DNA of 64,000 nt from Micavibrio aeruginosavorus ARL-13 (GCF_000226315.1 NC_016026.1:1612001-1676000); one strand, 5' to 3'; shown: positions 17,480 to 27,073, counted from the first letter of the stretch. Made by a program: numbers and translations. The notes: generated by a model from the sequence alone, not told the origin.

Positions 17480-19987
17480 ATGGCCGAGACCGCCCGCGAA
17501 ACAACCCTTCTGAGCATCTTCAACACGATTGAAGCCGTCATGGCCCAGATGCAAACGCTGGATAAACACCCAGGGGTTCTGACGTTCCTGGAAAGCGCTC
17601 CGACGGACCTGGTTCAAGGCCGCACTCTTAAAGAAATTGTTGCAGATGATTTGATGGAGCTTCACGCCCTCGTCTTCAAAGATGTGTCTGCCGATGGGCG
17701 AAATGCCGATTTTTATTTCCAACTGATGCAACATCGCCATCAAGCCATGGTGTCCCGCCCCGATGCGGATATGACGTTGCGTTACAACGCCGACAAAAAG
17801 GCGGAGACAAAACAAAGCGCCTATATCCCCATGGCCCTGCGCCTGACGAAAGACGTTCCGTCAATGGTACAGGTTTACACCTATCTGCAAGACAGCTTTG
17901 AACAACTCAGCGGCGGATTTGGGCAGATTTTGTTCAGCAACGACGCCATGGTGTCCTATCAGGCAGCAAACGACGTTGTCGTATCCCTGCAACAAAGCGA
18001 TGATAGCGGGACAAAGAAAAACCTGGCATTCATCCACACGGATGACAGCAAGATCTCGAAAAAATTGCGCTCTCTGTTGAATGAATATGCGTCCGATTTC
18101 ACAATCGAAGCCAAAGATCTGGACGACAATCATGGCCGCGACGAAGACGTCAAACGCCTGTCCCGCGTATTGTTGCAACAAAAAGGTGCCAGCGCTCTGC
18201 TCCATGGCGGCGAAGGCATCGGAAAAAGCACTGTGGTCAAAGCCCTGGCCAGAAACATGGCCGAAGGCAAAGGCCCGGGCCAGATGAAGAATGGCAGCAT
18301 TTTCAAATTGAATCTGGCCGACATGCTGTTTAACGGCCCGTCATCGGTTATCGACAAAAAACCGCAGGTGAAAGACGTCCTGCTTGATATTTTGAACAAT
18401 GTGGCCGATCACAACGCCAAAAATCCGAAAGAACCTGTGATCCTGTATATCGAGGACTTTGGAAATTCGACATCGGCATTGAAAGAAAATATGACCGCCC
18501 TGCGTGCGCTGATCGCCCACGAATTGTCTCAAAATAAGGACCTGCATTTGATTGCCAGCGCGACAGACCAGGAAATATTCCTGATCAAAAAACAATCGCC
18601 GGATGTTGCAGCCGTATTTGAAACACTGAAGCTTCAAGAACTGCCCGCCGATATTGCGATGATACAATTGCAACGTCATGCGGAAAAGATTTCCAACTAT
18701 CACTCGGTTGAAATTACACAGGACGCTTTGGACCATATCGCGGCAAAAACAGACCGTTATATGCCCAACCAATTCCGCCCCGGAAAAGGCATTGGCATTT
18801 TGCTGTCCGCCGTTGCGGAAAGCGAGCTGAACAACGAATCCACGCTGAGCATTGCGACGATTGATAACATCATCGCCGAAAAAACCGGCTTGCCACTGGC
18901 TTTGATCGGCGGATCGGCATCGGATCGCATCGAAAATCTGGGCGACACCCTGTCCCAGCGGATTTTCGGCCAGGACGAAGCCGTAACAAAAATTTCAAAA
19001 ACCATTGGGTTGGTGAACCGCAATTTGCACGACCCGAAAAAACCGCTGGGCGTCTTCTACCTGATGGGCAGCAGCGGTGTCGGCAAAAGCGAACTGGCAA
19101 AATCCTTGTCTGAATCGCTGTTTGTTGATGAAAAGGCACTGATCACCGTCAACCTGGCCGACTTCGCCGAAAAACACACGGTCAGCCGGATTGTCGGTTC
19201 CCCGCCGGGTTACATTGGTTACGGTGAAGAAACCGCGCTGGAAGCCGTGGATAAAAAACCTTTCTCTGTCGTTCTGTTCGACGAAGCAGAAAAGGCCCAC
19301 CCGGAAGTCGACAACGCCCTGATGAAAATCATGGACGAAGGTGAACTGACCCTGCTGAACGGCAAGAAACTCAACTTCCGTAACTGCGTGCTGATCTTCA
19401 CCAGCAATTTGGGTGCAACCGCCGCCCAAAATGCCGCCGATGAAATCAAGGAAAAGGCGAGCATCGGCTTCACCGCACCATCGAGAGAAGAGCGCGAAAG
19501 CGATGCCAGCAAAGCCGCGGCGAAAGAGCGTTTGCAAGCCGCGAAAGACCGCCTGAAACCGGAATTCCGCAACCGGGCGACCTTTATCGACATGAACGAT
19601 CTGACACCGGATGTCGTCCGCACCATCGCGCTGAAGAAAATCGACGGTGTATCGGCCAGCCTGCGTCAAAACAAACTCTATGCCGGATTGAGCGTCAAAC
19701 TGTCCGATGCGGCCATGGATGAATTGATGAGCGTTGGCTTTGATGCCAAGAACGGTGCCCGCCCGATGGATCGCGCCATCCGCGATTACGTGAAGGTGCC
19801 GCTGGCTGACTGGCTGAAACAAAACGAAGCCGATCTGGCCGGGGAAACCAAAACCCTGACGATCGACAGCGTGAAGGACAGCTTCACCGTAACGGCCACC
19901 GCGACCGCCGCAAACCAAAACAAAGCGGGAGCCACCCAATCGGCATCCACCCGCAAGCCCGGCGGCCCGACGGCGCAACCGGCCTAA
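17480..19987 (+). CDS. ClpA/ClpB-like AAA+ ATPase, second of a tandem pair
   Basis: Paralogue (835 residues) of the preceding gene with the same N-terminal domain (LVQGRTLKEIVADDLMELHA). Here both ATPase modules keep Walker A: GGEGIGKSTVVKALARN near 243 and GSSGVGKSELAKSL near 529. The second module also has VVLFDEAEKAH, GSPPGYIGYG, FTSNLG and the ClpP-loop-like ASIGFTAPS before PEFRNRA. There is no ClpB-type coiled-coil middle domain between the modules. Together with the first protein it could form a mixed hexamer in which the defective first module of the partner is tolerated; that is inference. The start has AGGGAG. Confidence 0.86.
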   Translation: MAETARETTLLSIFNTIEAVMAQMQTLDKHPGVLTFLESAPTDLVQGRTLKEIVADDLMELHALVFKDVSADGRNADFYFQLMQHRHQAMVSRPDADMTLRYNADKKAETKQSAYIPMALRLTKDVPSMVQVYTYLQDSFEQLSGGFGQILFSNDAMVSYQAANDVVVSLQQSDDSGTKKNLAFIHTDDSKISKKLRSLLNEYASDFTIEAKDLDDNHGRDEDVKRLSRVLLQQKGASALLHGGEGIGKSTVVKALARNMAEGKGPGQMKNGSIFKLNLADMLFNGPSSVIDKKPQVKDVLLDILNNVADHNAKNPKEPVILYIEDFGNSTSALKENMTALRALIAHELSQNKDLHLIASATDQEIFLIKKQSPDVAAVFETLKLQELPADIAMIQLQRHAEKISNYHSVEITQDALDHIAAKTDRYMPNQFRPGKGIGILLSAVAESELNNESTLSIATIDNIIAEKTGLPLALIGGSASDRIENLGDTLSQRIFGQDEAVTKISKTIGLVNRNLHDPKKPLGVFYLMGSSGVGKSELAKSLSESLFVDEKALITVNLADFAEKHTVSRIVGSPPGYIGYGEETALEAVDKKPFSVVLFDEAEKAHPEVDNALMKIMDEGELTLLNGKKLNFRNCVLIFTSNLGATAAQNAADEIKEKASIGFTAPSREERESDASKAAAKERLQAAKDRLKPEFRNRATFIDMNDLTPDVVRTIALKKIDGVSASLRQNKLYAGLSVKLSDAAMDELMSVGFDAKNGARPMDRAIRDYVKVPLADWLKQNEADLAGETKTLTIDSVKDSFTVTATATAANQNKAGATQSASTRKPGGPTAQPA

Positions 19988-20012
19988 TAGACAGCAGTTT
20001 TAACACCACCTT

Positions 20013-20042
20013 GCCCCCGGCGTGACCCGCCGGGGGCTTTTT
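20013..20042 (+). terminator. Rho-independent terminator after the second Clp-like gene
   Basis: A perfect 10-bp GC-rich stem (20013-20022 with 20028-20037), a 5-base loop and TTTTT. Confidence 0.92.
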
Positions 20043-20136
20043 ATGCGCTTTGCGCCAAAAAGCCCCTAGCCAAGCCGCCCCCGAATCCCATATACATGGA
20101 AAGCCAGAGTAGAACTTTTCAGGAACATTTGACGCT

Positions 20137-22998
20137 ATGTTAAAGACCATCAGCATCCGCGGCGCGCGGGAACATAATCTGAAAGACGTCGATGTCGATA
20201 TGCCGCGCGATTCCCTGATCGTGATGACGGGGCTGTCCGGATCCGGCAAATCCTCCCTCGCCTTTGACACGATTTATGCCGAAGGGCAGCGCCGGTATGT
20301 GGAAAGCCTGTCGGCCTATGCCCGCCAGTTCCTGGAATTGATGCAGAAGCCGGACGTGGATTCGATCGAGGGCCTGTCCCCCGCGATTTCCATCGAACAA
20401 AAAACCACCAGCCGCAACCCCCGATCCACCGTCGGTACGGTGACGGAAATTTACGATTATATGCGCCTGCTCTGGGCGCGCGTCGGCGTGCCCTATTCCC
20501 CCGCGACCGGATTGCCGATTGAAAGCCAGACGGTCAGCCACATGGTCGACCGCATCATGGATATGGGCGAAGGCACAAAGCTGTATCTGCTGGCCCCCAT
20601 CGTGCGTGGGCGCAAGGGTGAATATAAAAAGGAATTGGCCGAACTGCGCGCCAAGGGGTTCCAACGTGTGAAGATTGACGGCACGTTGTATGAAATTGAT
20701 GAAACGCCCACGCTCGATAAAAAAATAAAACACGACATCGAAATCGTCGTCGACCGTATCATTGTGCGCGCCGATCTGGGCAACCGTTTGGCGGACTCGG
20801 TTGAAACCGCATTAAAAATGGCCGAGGGGCTGTTGATTGTTGAAAACGCGGAAAGCGGCGAACAAACGCTGTTTTCAGAAAAATTCGCCTGCCCTGTATC
20901 CGGATTCACCATTCCCGAAATCGAACCGCGTTTGTTTTCATTCAACAACCCGCATGGCGCCTGCCCGACATGCGATGGCCTGGGCGTGAAATTGTTGTTT
21001 GATGAATCACTGGTCGTGCCCGACCCGTCCAAAAGCATGGAAGACGGGGCGATTGATCCGTGGTCGAAGAATTTCAGCAAATATTACCTGCAAACCCTCG
21101 CCGCCGTGGCCAAACATTACAAGGCCACTGTGGATCAGCCGTTCAAATCCATCCCGAAGAAAGTGCGCGACATCATCCTGTATGGCAGCGATGAGGAAGT
21201 CATCACCTTCACCTACGATGACGGTGTGCGCAGTTACAAAACGAAAAAACCGTTCGAAGGCGTCATTCCAAATCTGCAACGCCGCCTGTTGGAAACCGAC
21301 AGCGCGGGCGTGCGCGAGGAATTGTCGAAATACCAATCCTCCGCCCCGTGCGAATCCTGTGAGGGCTATCGCCTGAAACCCGAAGCGTTGGCCGTGAAGA
21401 TCAACAAAATCCACATCAGCCAGGCCGCCGAAATGGGCATTGGCGAGGCCCTGGACTGGTTCGGGGCGCTGGATAAGAAACTGACAAAGCAGCAACGCGC
21501 CATTGCCGAACGGATTTTGAAAGAAATCAATGAACGGCTGCAATTCCTGATGAATGTGGGGTTGGATTATCTCAACCTCTCCCGCTCCTCCGGCACATTG
21601 TCGGGCGGGGAAAGCCAGCGTATCCGTCTGGCCAGCCAGATTGGATCAGGCCTGACCGGTGTTCTGTACGTTCTGGACGAACCATCCATTGGCCTGCACC
21701 AGCGCGATAACAACCGTCTGCTGGAAACGCTGAAACGCCTGCGCGATCTGGGCAATACGGTCTTGGTTGTCGAACATGACGAAGACGCCATCCGCATGGC
21801 CGATTACCTGATCGACATGGGTCCCGGTGCCGGCATTCACGGTGGCCAGATTGTAGCCCAAGGCACCCCCGCCGAAGTGATGAAAAACAAGGACAGCATC
21901 ACGGCCGATTACCTGACCGGGCGAAAATCTATTCCCGTTCCCAAAACACGCCGCCCCGGCAAGCCGAAACAGTTTATTGAACTGAACGGATGCACCGGGA
22001 ACAATTTGCAAAATATCGACGGGAAAATCCCGTTGGGCACCATGACGTGCATCACGGGCGTGTCCGGATCCGGCAAATCGACCTTTACCATCGACACGTT
22101 GTTCCAGGCCGCCAGCCAGAAATTGATGGGCACGCGCGAAGTGCCCCTGCCGTACAAGGAAATCAAGGGCCTGCACAATGTCGACAAAGTCATCGACATT
22201 GACCAATCGCCGATTGGCCGCACGCCACGGTCCAACCCCGCCACCTACACCGGGGCCTTTACCCCCATTCGCGAATGGTTCGCCGGCTTGCCCGAGGCGA
22301 AAGCCCGCGGGTACGAGCCGGGCCGTTTCTCCTTCAACGTTAAGGGCGGACGGTGCGAAGCGTGTCAGGGCGACGGCGTCATCAAGATTGAAATGCACTT
22401 CCTGCCCGATGTTTACGTCACATGCGATACGTGCGACGGCAAACGCTATAACCGCGAAACGCTGGAAGTGAAATTCAAGGGCCAATCGATTGCCGATGTT
22501 CTGGACATGACGATTGAAGAAGCGGCAGAGTTTTTCAAAGCCGTACCATCCATCCGTGAAAAAATGGAAACATTGGTCGATGTTGGCCTCGGTTATATCA
22601 AGGTCGGGCAACAAGCCACCACCCTGTCCGGGGGTGAAGCCCAGCGTGTGAAACTGGCCAAGGAACTGGCCCGCCGTTCCACCGGGCGCACGCTCTATAT
22701 CCTTGATGAACCAACCACCGGCCTGCACTTCGAAGATGTCCGCAAATTGATGGAAGTCCTGCACAAGCTGGTGGATCAGGGCAACAGCGTCGTGGTCATC
22801 GAACACAATCTGGAAGTCATCAAAACCGCCGACCACATCATCGACATCGGCCCCGAGGGGGGTGACAAAGGTGGACGGATTGTGGCCCAAGGCACACCGG
22901 AACAGGTCGCGGCGACCAAGGGCAGCTATACCGGGCATTATTTGGCCCCGTTGCTGACCCCGGCGAAAGCGGCAGCCAAGGGCAAAAAAACGGCGTAA
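20137..22998 (+). CDS. uvrA: Excinuclease ABC subunit A
   Basis: Damage-recognition ATPase of nucleotide excision repair; it loads UvrB at DNA lesions. It has 953 residues with two ABC modules: Walker [15 protein letters not shown] near 30 and [14 protein letters not shown] near 643, signatures [12 protein letters not shown] and [12 protein letters not shown]. The zinc modules are visible as CPVSGF...CPTCDG and CEACQGDG...CDTCDG. The usual neighbour ssb is present but separated by the Clp-like pair. A 472-codon frame on the opposite strand is a shadow. Confidence 0.97.
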   Translation: MLKTISIRGAREHNLKDVDVDMPRDSLIVMTGLSGSGKSSLAFDTIYAEGQRRYVESLSAYARQFLELMQKPDVDSIEGLSPAISIEQKTTSRNPRSTVGTVTEIYDYMRLLWARVGVPYSPATGLPIESQTVSHMVDRIMDMGEGTKLYLLAPIVRGRKGEYKKELAELRAKGFQRVKIDGTLYEIDETPTLDKKIKHDIEIVVDRIIVRADLGNRLADSVETALKMAEGLLIVENAESGEQTLFSEKFACPVSGFTIPEIEPRLFSFNNPHGACPTCDGLGVKLLFDESLVVPDPSKSMEDGAIDPWSKNFSKYYLQTLAAVAKHYKATVDQPFKSIPKKVRDIILYGSDEEVITFTYDDGVRSYKTKKPFEGVIPNLQRRLLETDSAGVREELSKYQSSAPCESCEGYRLKPEALAVKINKIHISQAAEMGIGEALDWFGALDKKLTKQQRAIAERILKEINERLQFLMNVGLDYLNLSRSSGTLSGGESQRIRLASQIGSGLTGVLYVLDEPSIGLHQRDNNRLLETLKRLRDLGNTVLVVEHDEDAIRMADYLIDMGPGAGIHGGQIVAQGTPAEVMKNKDSITADYLTGRKSIPVPKTRRPGKPKQFIELNGCTGNNLQNIDGKIPLGTMTCITGVSGSGKSTFTIDTLFQAASQKLMGTREVPLPYKEIKGLHNVDKVIDIDQSPIGRTPRSNPATYTGAFTPIREWFAGLPEAKARGYEPGRFSFNVKGGRCEACQGDGVIKIEMHFLPDVYVTCDTCDGKRYNRETLEVKFKGQSIADVLDMTIEEAAEFFKAVPSIREKMETLVDVGLGYIKVGQQATTLSGGEAQRVKLAKELARRSTGRTLYILDEPTTGLHFEDVRKLMEVLHKLVDQGNSVVVIEHNLEVIKTADHIIDIGPEGGDKGGRIVAQGTPEQVAATKGSYTGHYLAPLLTPAKAAAKGKKTA

Positions 22999-23020
22999 GC
23001 CCTTTTCAGCCATACACTCC

Positions 23021-23106
23021 TCATCCCCGCCTTGTGCGGGGATCCGGGGGCCATAAGGCGCCAATCATCCCGGTCCTTTCCGGATCCCCGCACAAGGCGG
23101 GGATGA
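23021..23106. repeat. Intergenic palindromic repeat (copy 1 of 5)
   Basis: A perfect 27-base inverted repeat (23021-23047 with 23080-23106, TCATCCCCGCC... arms) around a 32-base centre. It belongs to the same GTCAT-CC-GC family as 44758-44829, 48620-48687, 52275-52354 and 57750-57823. It lies just after uvrA and could also act as a terminator-like structure. Confidence 0.8.
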
Positions 23107-23163
23107 CGGAACATCAAAACCTAACACATTGAAATAAAACAATAAAAATCCACAAATTTCACA

Positions 23164-23196
23164 CTTGCGCCCCATTATCAAGTTATGGTAAATATA
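23164..23196 (+). promoter_or_regulatory. Promoter-like motif shared by three chaperone-type genes (copy 3)
   Basis: CTTGCGCCCCATTATCAAG followed by TTATGGTAAATATA, a variant of the motif at 14661 and 17391 with one extra base in the spacer and one more near the 5' end. It lies 68 bases before the J-domain gene. Confidence 0.5.
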
Positions 23197-23263
23197 AGGG
23201 CGCCTGAATTCAAAAAAACCAATAAAAATCAGGCTTCAAATAGGTAAAAAACGGTGGTGTGCA

Positions 23264-24253
23264 ATGTTGAACGGTAAAACATATTACGAAATTCTTGGCG
23301 TTGATGCGAAAGCAGAAGATGCGGTGATCAAGGCCGCCTATCGCGCCATCACCAGCAAATATCACCCCGACAAAAATCCGGGCGATAAAATCGCCGAGGA
23401 AAAAACCAAGGAAGCCAACATCGCCTATGCCGCGTTGAGGGATGATCGCGCCGGTTATGACCGTCTGCTGGCTGCCACATACGCAACAAACAAGCCCAGC
23501 GTCAACCAACCCCCATCCACCGAAGTGCGCGAGTCATACAGCCCGCCGCAAAAATACACCGAACCCAAAACACCACAGGCCCAGGCCACAGCTCCGCAGA
23601 ACGAAAAGCCGGGCTTTGACCGTGCAGAAGAAAAACCCGGCTTTGAACGCGCTCAACGCAACGCCGCGCAACGCCAAGCCAACCTGAATAAGAAATCCGG
23701 TCTGGGAAAATATTTCGTTGCTGCCGCTCTGGGCGGGGCCGCTTTGTGGGCCTATAACGAATTTTTCAAAAACGACATCGACGTCAAACCCGTACCGACG
23801 CCGGTGCCAAACACCATTCAACAGGCCCCCCAGGCAACCGCCCCGCAACAGCCAACAGGCAACGGTTACGTTATCCAGCCGGGTGAATTGTCACCGCAGT
23901 GGAAAGCCATCGTTTGCGTGCCCCGCATTCCGCAAGACCGCATGGGTGATAACGCCTATCGCGTCAGTGAAGTTCTGCCGCAGCAGGAAAAAATTGATGC
24001 CATTATCGAAGGCATGAAACGTGACCCGAACAGTGAACTGGTCAAAATGGCCCAACGCAACAACACCCACATTCGCGTAACTTACACCCCTGCGGGTTAC
24101 AAGGCCGAGCCGATCATTCACAACATTACGAACACATTCTCGCTGAATTGTGACAAGGGCTTTTTCCGCTATCCAAGCGCCAAGGAACCGCAATACAGTC
24201 TTGAAAAATTTATGACAGCCCCGATCAGCAAGCTGAAACCCATTCGTTATTAA
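23264..24253 (+). CDS. Membrane-anchored J-domain protein
   Basis: Hsp70 co-chaperone-like protein of 329 residues. Residues 6-66 are a J-domain (YYEILGVDAKAED, HPD at 34-36, ANIAYAALRDDRAGYDRLL). A Pro/Gln/Lys-rich linker follows, then a single transmembrane segment near 147-167 (YFVAAALGGAALWAYNEFF) and a C-terminal domain with two cysteines (AIVCVPRIP, FSLNCDKGFF) that I cannot assign. There are no DnaJ zinc fingers or substrate domains, so it is not DnaJ itself. It probably recruits DnaK to the inner membrane. It is followed after 11 bases by a second membrane-protein gene, and preceded by the shared promoter-like motif. Confidence 0.82.
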   Translation: MLNGKTYYEILGVDAKAEDAVIKAAYRAITSKYHPDKNPGDKIAEEKTKEANIAYAALRDDRAGYDRLLAATYATNKPSVNQPPSTEVRESYSPPQKYTEPKTPQAQATAPQNEKPGFDRAEEKPGFERAQRNAAQRQANLNKKSGLGKYFVAAALGGAALWAYNEFFKNDIDVKPVPTPVPNTIQQAPQATAPQQPTGNGYVIQPGELSPQWKAIVCVPRIPQDRMGDNAYRVSEVLPQQEKIDAIIEGMKRDPNSELVKMAQRNNTHIRVTYTPAGYKAEPIIHNITNTFSLNCDKGFFRYPSAKEPQYSLEKFMTAPISKLKPIRY

Positions 24254-24264
24254 GAGTGACCGCC

Positions 24265-25236
24265 ATGACCGAACACAACGAAGCCGAACAAGCCAAAATC
24301 GAACACAAACCCGCCGCCGCGCAGCGTTTCAAAGCCAAGGCGAGCGAAATCCTGAAAAAAACACCTGGCGTTCTGAACCGATCAGGCCGTTTCTTTGGGC
24401 GCGGCTTGTTGAAAACCGGAAAACGACTGGGGGTGGCAACATTGTTCGGGGCCGCCCTGACCAAAAAAATGGGTTGGAAGGGTGCTGGCTATCTTCTCGG
24501 TATTCCGGCGGCCATTGCCGCAGCGGTTGTGATTGGTGGTATCGCCATTCCCGTTATTGCCGCCGTAGGGGGTATCTGGGGCCTGAAGAAACTAAACAAT
24601 CATATCCCCCTGCAAAAAACGCTCGGCTGGGTCGCGATTGGTCCGATTATTGTCGCCGCGGGCCAGGCCCTGTTCCAGGAACGCATCAATCCGGTGGAAA
24701 GTCCTAAAGACGCCTTCGACTACACGCTCAGCCAGTCGGGCCAAAATTACAAAACACTGGGCAACTGGATCATGACCGGCGGCATGTGGGCCGTTGATAA
24801 GGTCAACGGTACAATTGACCTGAGCAAAATTCCTGCGGAAAAAGTGAAGGAAACAGCCGCCTCTTATGGGCTGACGGATACATTCACAAAACAAACAACC
24901 GTGACACTGAGCATCCCCGACAATCACATGGCGATTGAATGCCATGAAAAATTGACATCGGATTTCAAGAAAGCCAATGGGGAAAAACTTCAATCCCTGA
25001 AAGATTATAACACCAAGCGCATCAATGAGTGGAAAGCAGATCCCAATGGGCTGATCGCGGAATTCGCGAAAAAAGGCGACGTCATGATCATCTATCCGAA
25101 GTTCAATGACCAATCCCAGCATTTGGTTGCCCCGCGCTCTTATGCCCCCAGCTCTTATGCAGCGTGCCCGCAGGGTTATGAACGCGACCTGCACCCGTTG
25201 AAAACCTGGATTCAGAACAAGCACACGTCCCGTTAA
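24265..25236 (+). CDS. Membrane protein paired with the J-domain protein, unknown function
   Basis: Protein of 323 residues. The N-terminus is Lys/Ala-rich and polar, then two adjacent hydrophobic stretches (about 70-110: GYLLGIPAAIAAAVVIGGIA and IPVIAAVGGIWGL) look like a helical hairpin, with another at about 120. The C-terminal half is soluble with FNDQSQHLVAPRSYAPSSYA and a CPQGYERDLHPLKTW ending. No family recognised. The start is taken at ATG 24265 with AAGAG upstream; a GTG three codons earlier is possible. It is 11 bases from the J-domain gene, so the two probably work together. Confidence 0.7.
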   Translation: MTEHNEAEQAKIEHKPAAAQRFKAKASEILKKTPGVLNRSGRFFGRGLLKTGKRLGVATLFGAALTKKMGWKGAGYLLGIPAAIAAAVVIGGIAIPVIAAVGGIWGLKKLNNHIPLQKTLGWVAIGPIIVAAGQALFQERINPVESPKDAFDYTLSQSGQNYKTLGNWIMTGGMWAVDKVNGTIDLSKIPAEKVKETAASYGLTDTFTKQTTVTLSIPDNHMAIECHEKLTSDFKKANGEKLQSLKDYNTKRINEWKADPNGLIAEFAKKGDVMIIYPKFNDQSQHLVAPRSYAPSSYAACPQGYERDLHPLKTWIQNKHTSR

Positions 25237-25257
25237 TCCGCACGGGCACGACAGAAT

Positions 25258-25287
25258 AAAAAACCTCCCGTCTGGGAGGTTTTTTAT
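25258..25287. terminator. Bidirectional terminator between convergent genes
   Basis: The stem AACCTCCC/GGGAGGTT (25262-25269, 25274-25281) is flanked by AAAAAA and TTTTTT. It serves the membrane-protein gene on plus and nsrR on minus. Confidence 0.9.
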
Positions 25288-25703
25288 TATCCAAAAAGAG
25301 CTTTGTTTTTCACGGTGTCGGCAAGAGTGTGCTCATTCAATGCCGCGACAAACGCTCGGTTTGCATCGTGCAGATAATGTTTCAACTGACACGCCCCGAT
25401 GATTTTGCATGTATTGGTTTTGCGATCGAAACATTCCACCAAATTCATATTAGGCTCCAGCGCCAGCACAATATCCCCCAAGCGCAATTCCGCCGTTCCC
25501 TCGGCCAGGCGGATCCCACCGCCCCGCCCTTTCGCCGATACGATGTATCCGGCTTGCGATAAATGGTGAACCACCTTCACCAGATGATTCCGGGATATGC
25601 CGTAATGGTTGGCAATGTCCTTCACACTGCACATTTCCCCCGTGCGCGCCGCCAGAAACATCAATGTTCTCAAGCCATAATCTGTGAAAACGGTCAGCTG
25701 CAT
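25287..25703 (-). CDS. nsrR: Rrf2-family nitric-oxide-sensing repressor NsrR
   Basis: Iron-sulfur repressor of 138 residues. The winged helix-turn-helix (TDYGLRTLMFLAARTG, ISRNHLVKVVHHLSQAGYI, GRGGGIRLA) is typical of Rrf2 proteins. The three cysteines in ECFDRKTNTCKIIGACQLK match the cluster ligands of NsrR. NO destroys the cluster and releases DNA. The frame extends to 25943, but MQLTVFTDYG at 25703 is the family start, with AGGAT upstream. It is divergent from the flavohaemoglobin gene hmp, its classical target. Confidence 0.92.
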   Translation of the reverse strand: MQLTVFTDYGLRTLMFLAARTGEMCSVKDIANHYGISRNHLVKVVHHLSQAGYIVSAKGRGGGIRLAEGTAELRLGDIVLALEPNMNLVECFDRKTNTCKIIGACQLKHYLHDANRAFVAALNEHTLADTVKNKALFG

Positions 25704-25732
25704 ACAATCCTCATATCGTGCTTGACCTTTGT

Positions 25733-25768
25733 AGCATATTTTATAATATATATCCAAAATACATATTA
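25733..25768. promoter_or_regulatory. Candidate NsrR operator in the nsrR-hmp intergenic region
   Basis: An AT-rich imperfect dyad (ATATTTT near 25736 and AAAATACATAT near 25756) lies in the 78-base divergent promoter region. It resembles NsrR sites in composition and symmetry, but the exact half-site is not clear. Confidence 0.4.
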
Positions 25769-25781
25769 TAAGGATACCATC

Positions 25782-27017
25782 ATGCTCGACCAAAAAACCA
25801 TCGATATTGTTAAATCCACGGCCCCCGTACTGGACCAACATGGCGAAACGCTGACCCGGCATTTTTACCAGCGCATGTTCACACACAATCCGGAAGTGGC
25901 TCCCTTCTTCAACCCCGCTCACCAAAAATCCGGCAGCCAGCAACGTGCCCTCGCCGCCGCCATTTGCGCTTACGCCGCGAATATCGACAATCTTGAGGTT
26001 TTAGGGAATGCCGTTGAACTGATTGCACAGAAACACGCATCCCTGCACATCAAGCCGGAACATTATCCGATTGTTGGGGAAAACCTGCTCGCGTCCATCC
26101 GCGAAGTTCTAGGCGACGCCGCCACCGACGACATTATCAATGCCTGGGCCAATGCCTATGGTTTTCTGGCGAATATCCTGATCAACCGTGAGGCCCAGAT
26201 TTACAAGGATAATGCCACCATGCCCGGTGGATGGGATGGTTTCAAAACATTCCACGTCATGCGCAAGGAACGTGAAAGCAGCATCATTACATCACTGTAC
26301 CTGACGCCGCAGGATGGATTGGCACTGCCCGCATTCAAGGCCGGGCAATATATCACCATCCGCATGCCGACCCCGAACGGGTCCACAACCATGCGGAATT
26401 ACAGCCTGTCCGACAAACCGGGGAATGATTATTTCCGCATCAGCGTAAAACGCGAAACACCGCCGGAAGCCAACACCCCCGCGGGCTATGTATCCAACAT
26501 GTTGCATGACAGCGTGAATGTTGGCGACACGGTTGAACTGTCTGCTCCGTGCGGTGAATTCTTCTTCGATCCATCAGAACACCATGCCCGCCCATTGGTT
26601 CTGTTGGCCGCAGGCATAGGCATCACCCCGTTGATGAGCATCCTTTTAACCGCCTTGGATACGCATAAAGACCGCGACATCTTCCTGATCCACGGGTGCC
26701 TGGATACCGATGTTCAGCCATTCAAATCCACATTGGACAAGTTGGCACAAACCCATTCCAATCTGCACATCCATTACCGCTACAGTGACATGAAACCCGC
26801 AGACATTCAAAACGCCGCGCATTCCAGCACCGGATTTGTGGACGCAGCATTGATTGAATCGATCATCCCGGGACGCGATGCGGATTATTATTTCTGTGGT
26901 CCGAAAATATTCATGGTGAATATTTATCACCAGCTGCTGGACTGGGGCATTCCAGCATCACAGGTCCATTTCGAATTCTTTGGCCCGCGTCAGGAGCTGG
27001 ATAAGAAAGCCGCCTGA
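25782..27017 (+). CDS. hmp: Flavohaemoglobin, nitric oxide dioxygenase
   Basis: Converts NO and O2 to nitrate using NAD(P)H, FAD and haem in the cytoplasm. It has 411 residues. In the globin domain Tyr29 (B10), Gln53 (E7) and the proximal His85 in IAQKHASLHI are all present. The FAD domain has RNYSLSDKPG and the NAD domain LLAAGIGITPLMS, with CGPKIFM near the end. The open frame begins earlier at 25563; ATG 25782 preceded by AAGGAT is the family start. It is controlled most likely by the divergent nsrR. Confidence 0.96.
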   Translation: MLDQKTIDIVKSTAPVLDQHGETLTRHFYQRMFTHNPEVAPFFNPAHQKSGSQQRALAAAICAYAANIDNLEVLGNAVELIAQKHASLHIKPEHYPIVGENLLASIREVLGDAATDDIINAWANAYGFLANILINREAQIYKDNATMPGGWDGFKTFHVMRKERESSIITSLYLTPQDGLALPAFKAGQYITIRMPTPNGSTTMRNYSLSDKPGNDYFRISVKRETPPEANTPAGYVSNMLHDSVNVGDTVELSAPCGEFFFDPSEHHARPLVLLAAGIGITPLMSILLTALDTHKDRDIFLIHGCLDTDVQPFKSTLDKLAQTHSNLHIHYRYSDMKPADIQNAAHSSTGFVDAALIESIIPGRDADYYFCGPKIFMVNIYHQLLDWGIPASQVHFEFFGPRQELDKKAA

Positions 27018-27037
27018 TCCACCCCAAACCGTAAAAG

Positions 27038-27068
27038 CAAAAAACCTCCCGCAAGGGAGGTTTTTTTG
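27038..27068 (+). terminator. Rho-independent terminator after hmp
   Basis: The stem AACCTCCC/GGGAGGTT (27043-27050, 27055-27062) with loop GCAA is followed by a T-run to 27067. Confidence 0.92.
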
Positions 27069-27073
27069 TGGAA

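Noticed and set aside
21646-23064. 472-codon open frame opposite uvrA
   Set aside because: Shadow of uvrA; no start site or recognisable domain.
25563-25781. N-terminal extension of hmp
   Set aside because: The extra 73 codons overlap nsrR and the promoter region; the globin start at 25782 fits the family and has a Shine-Dalgarno site.
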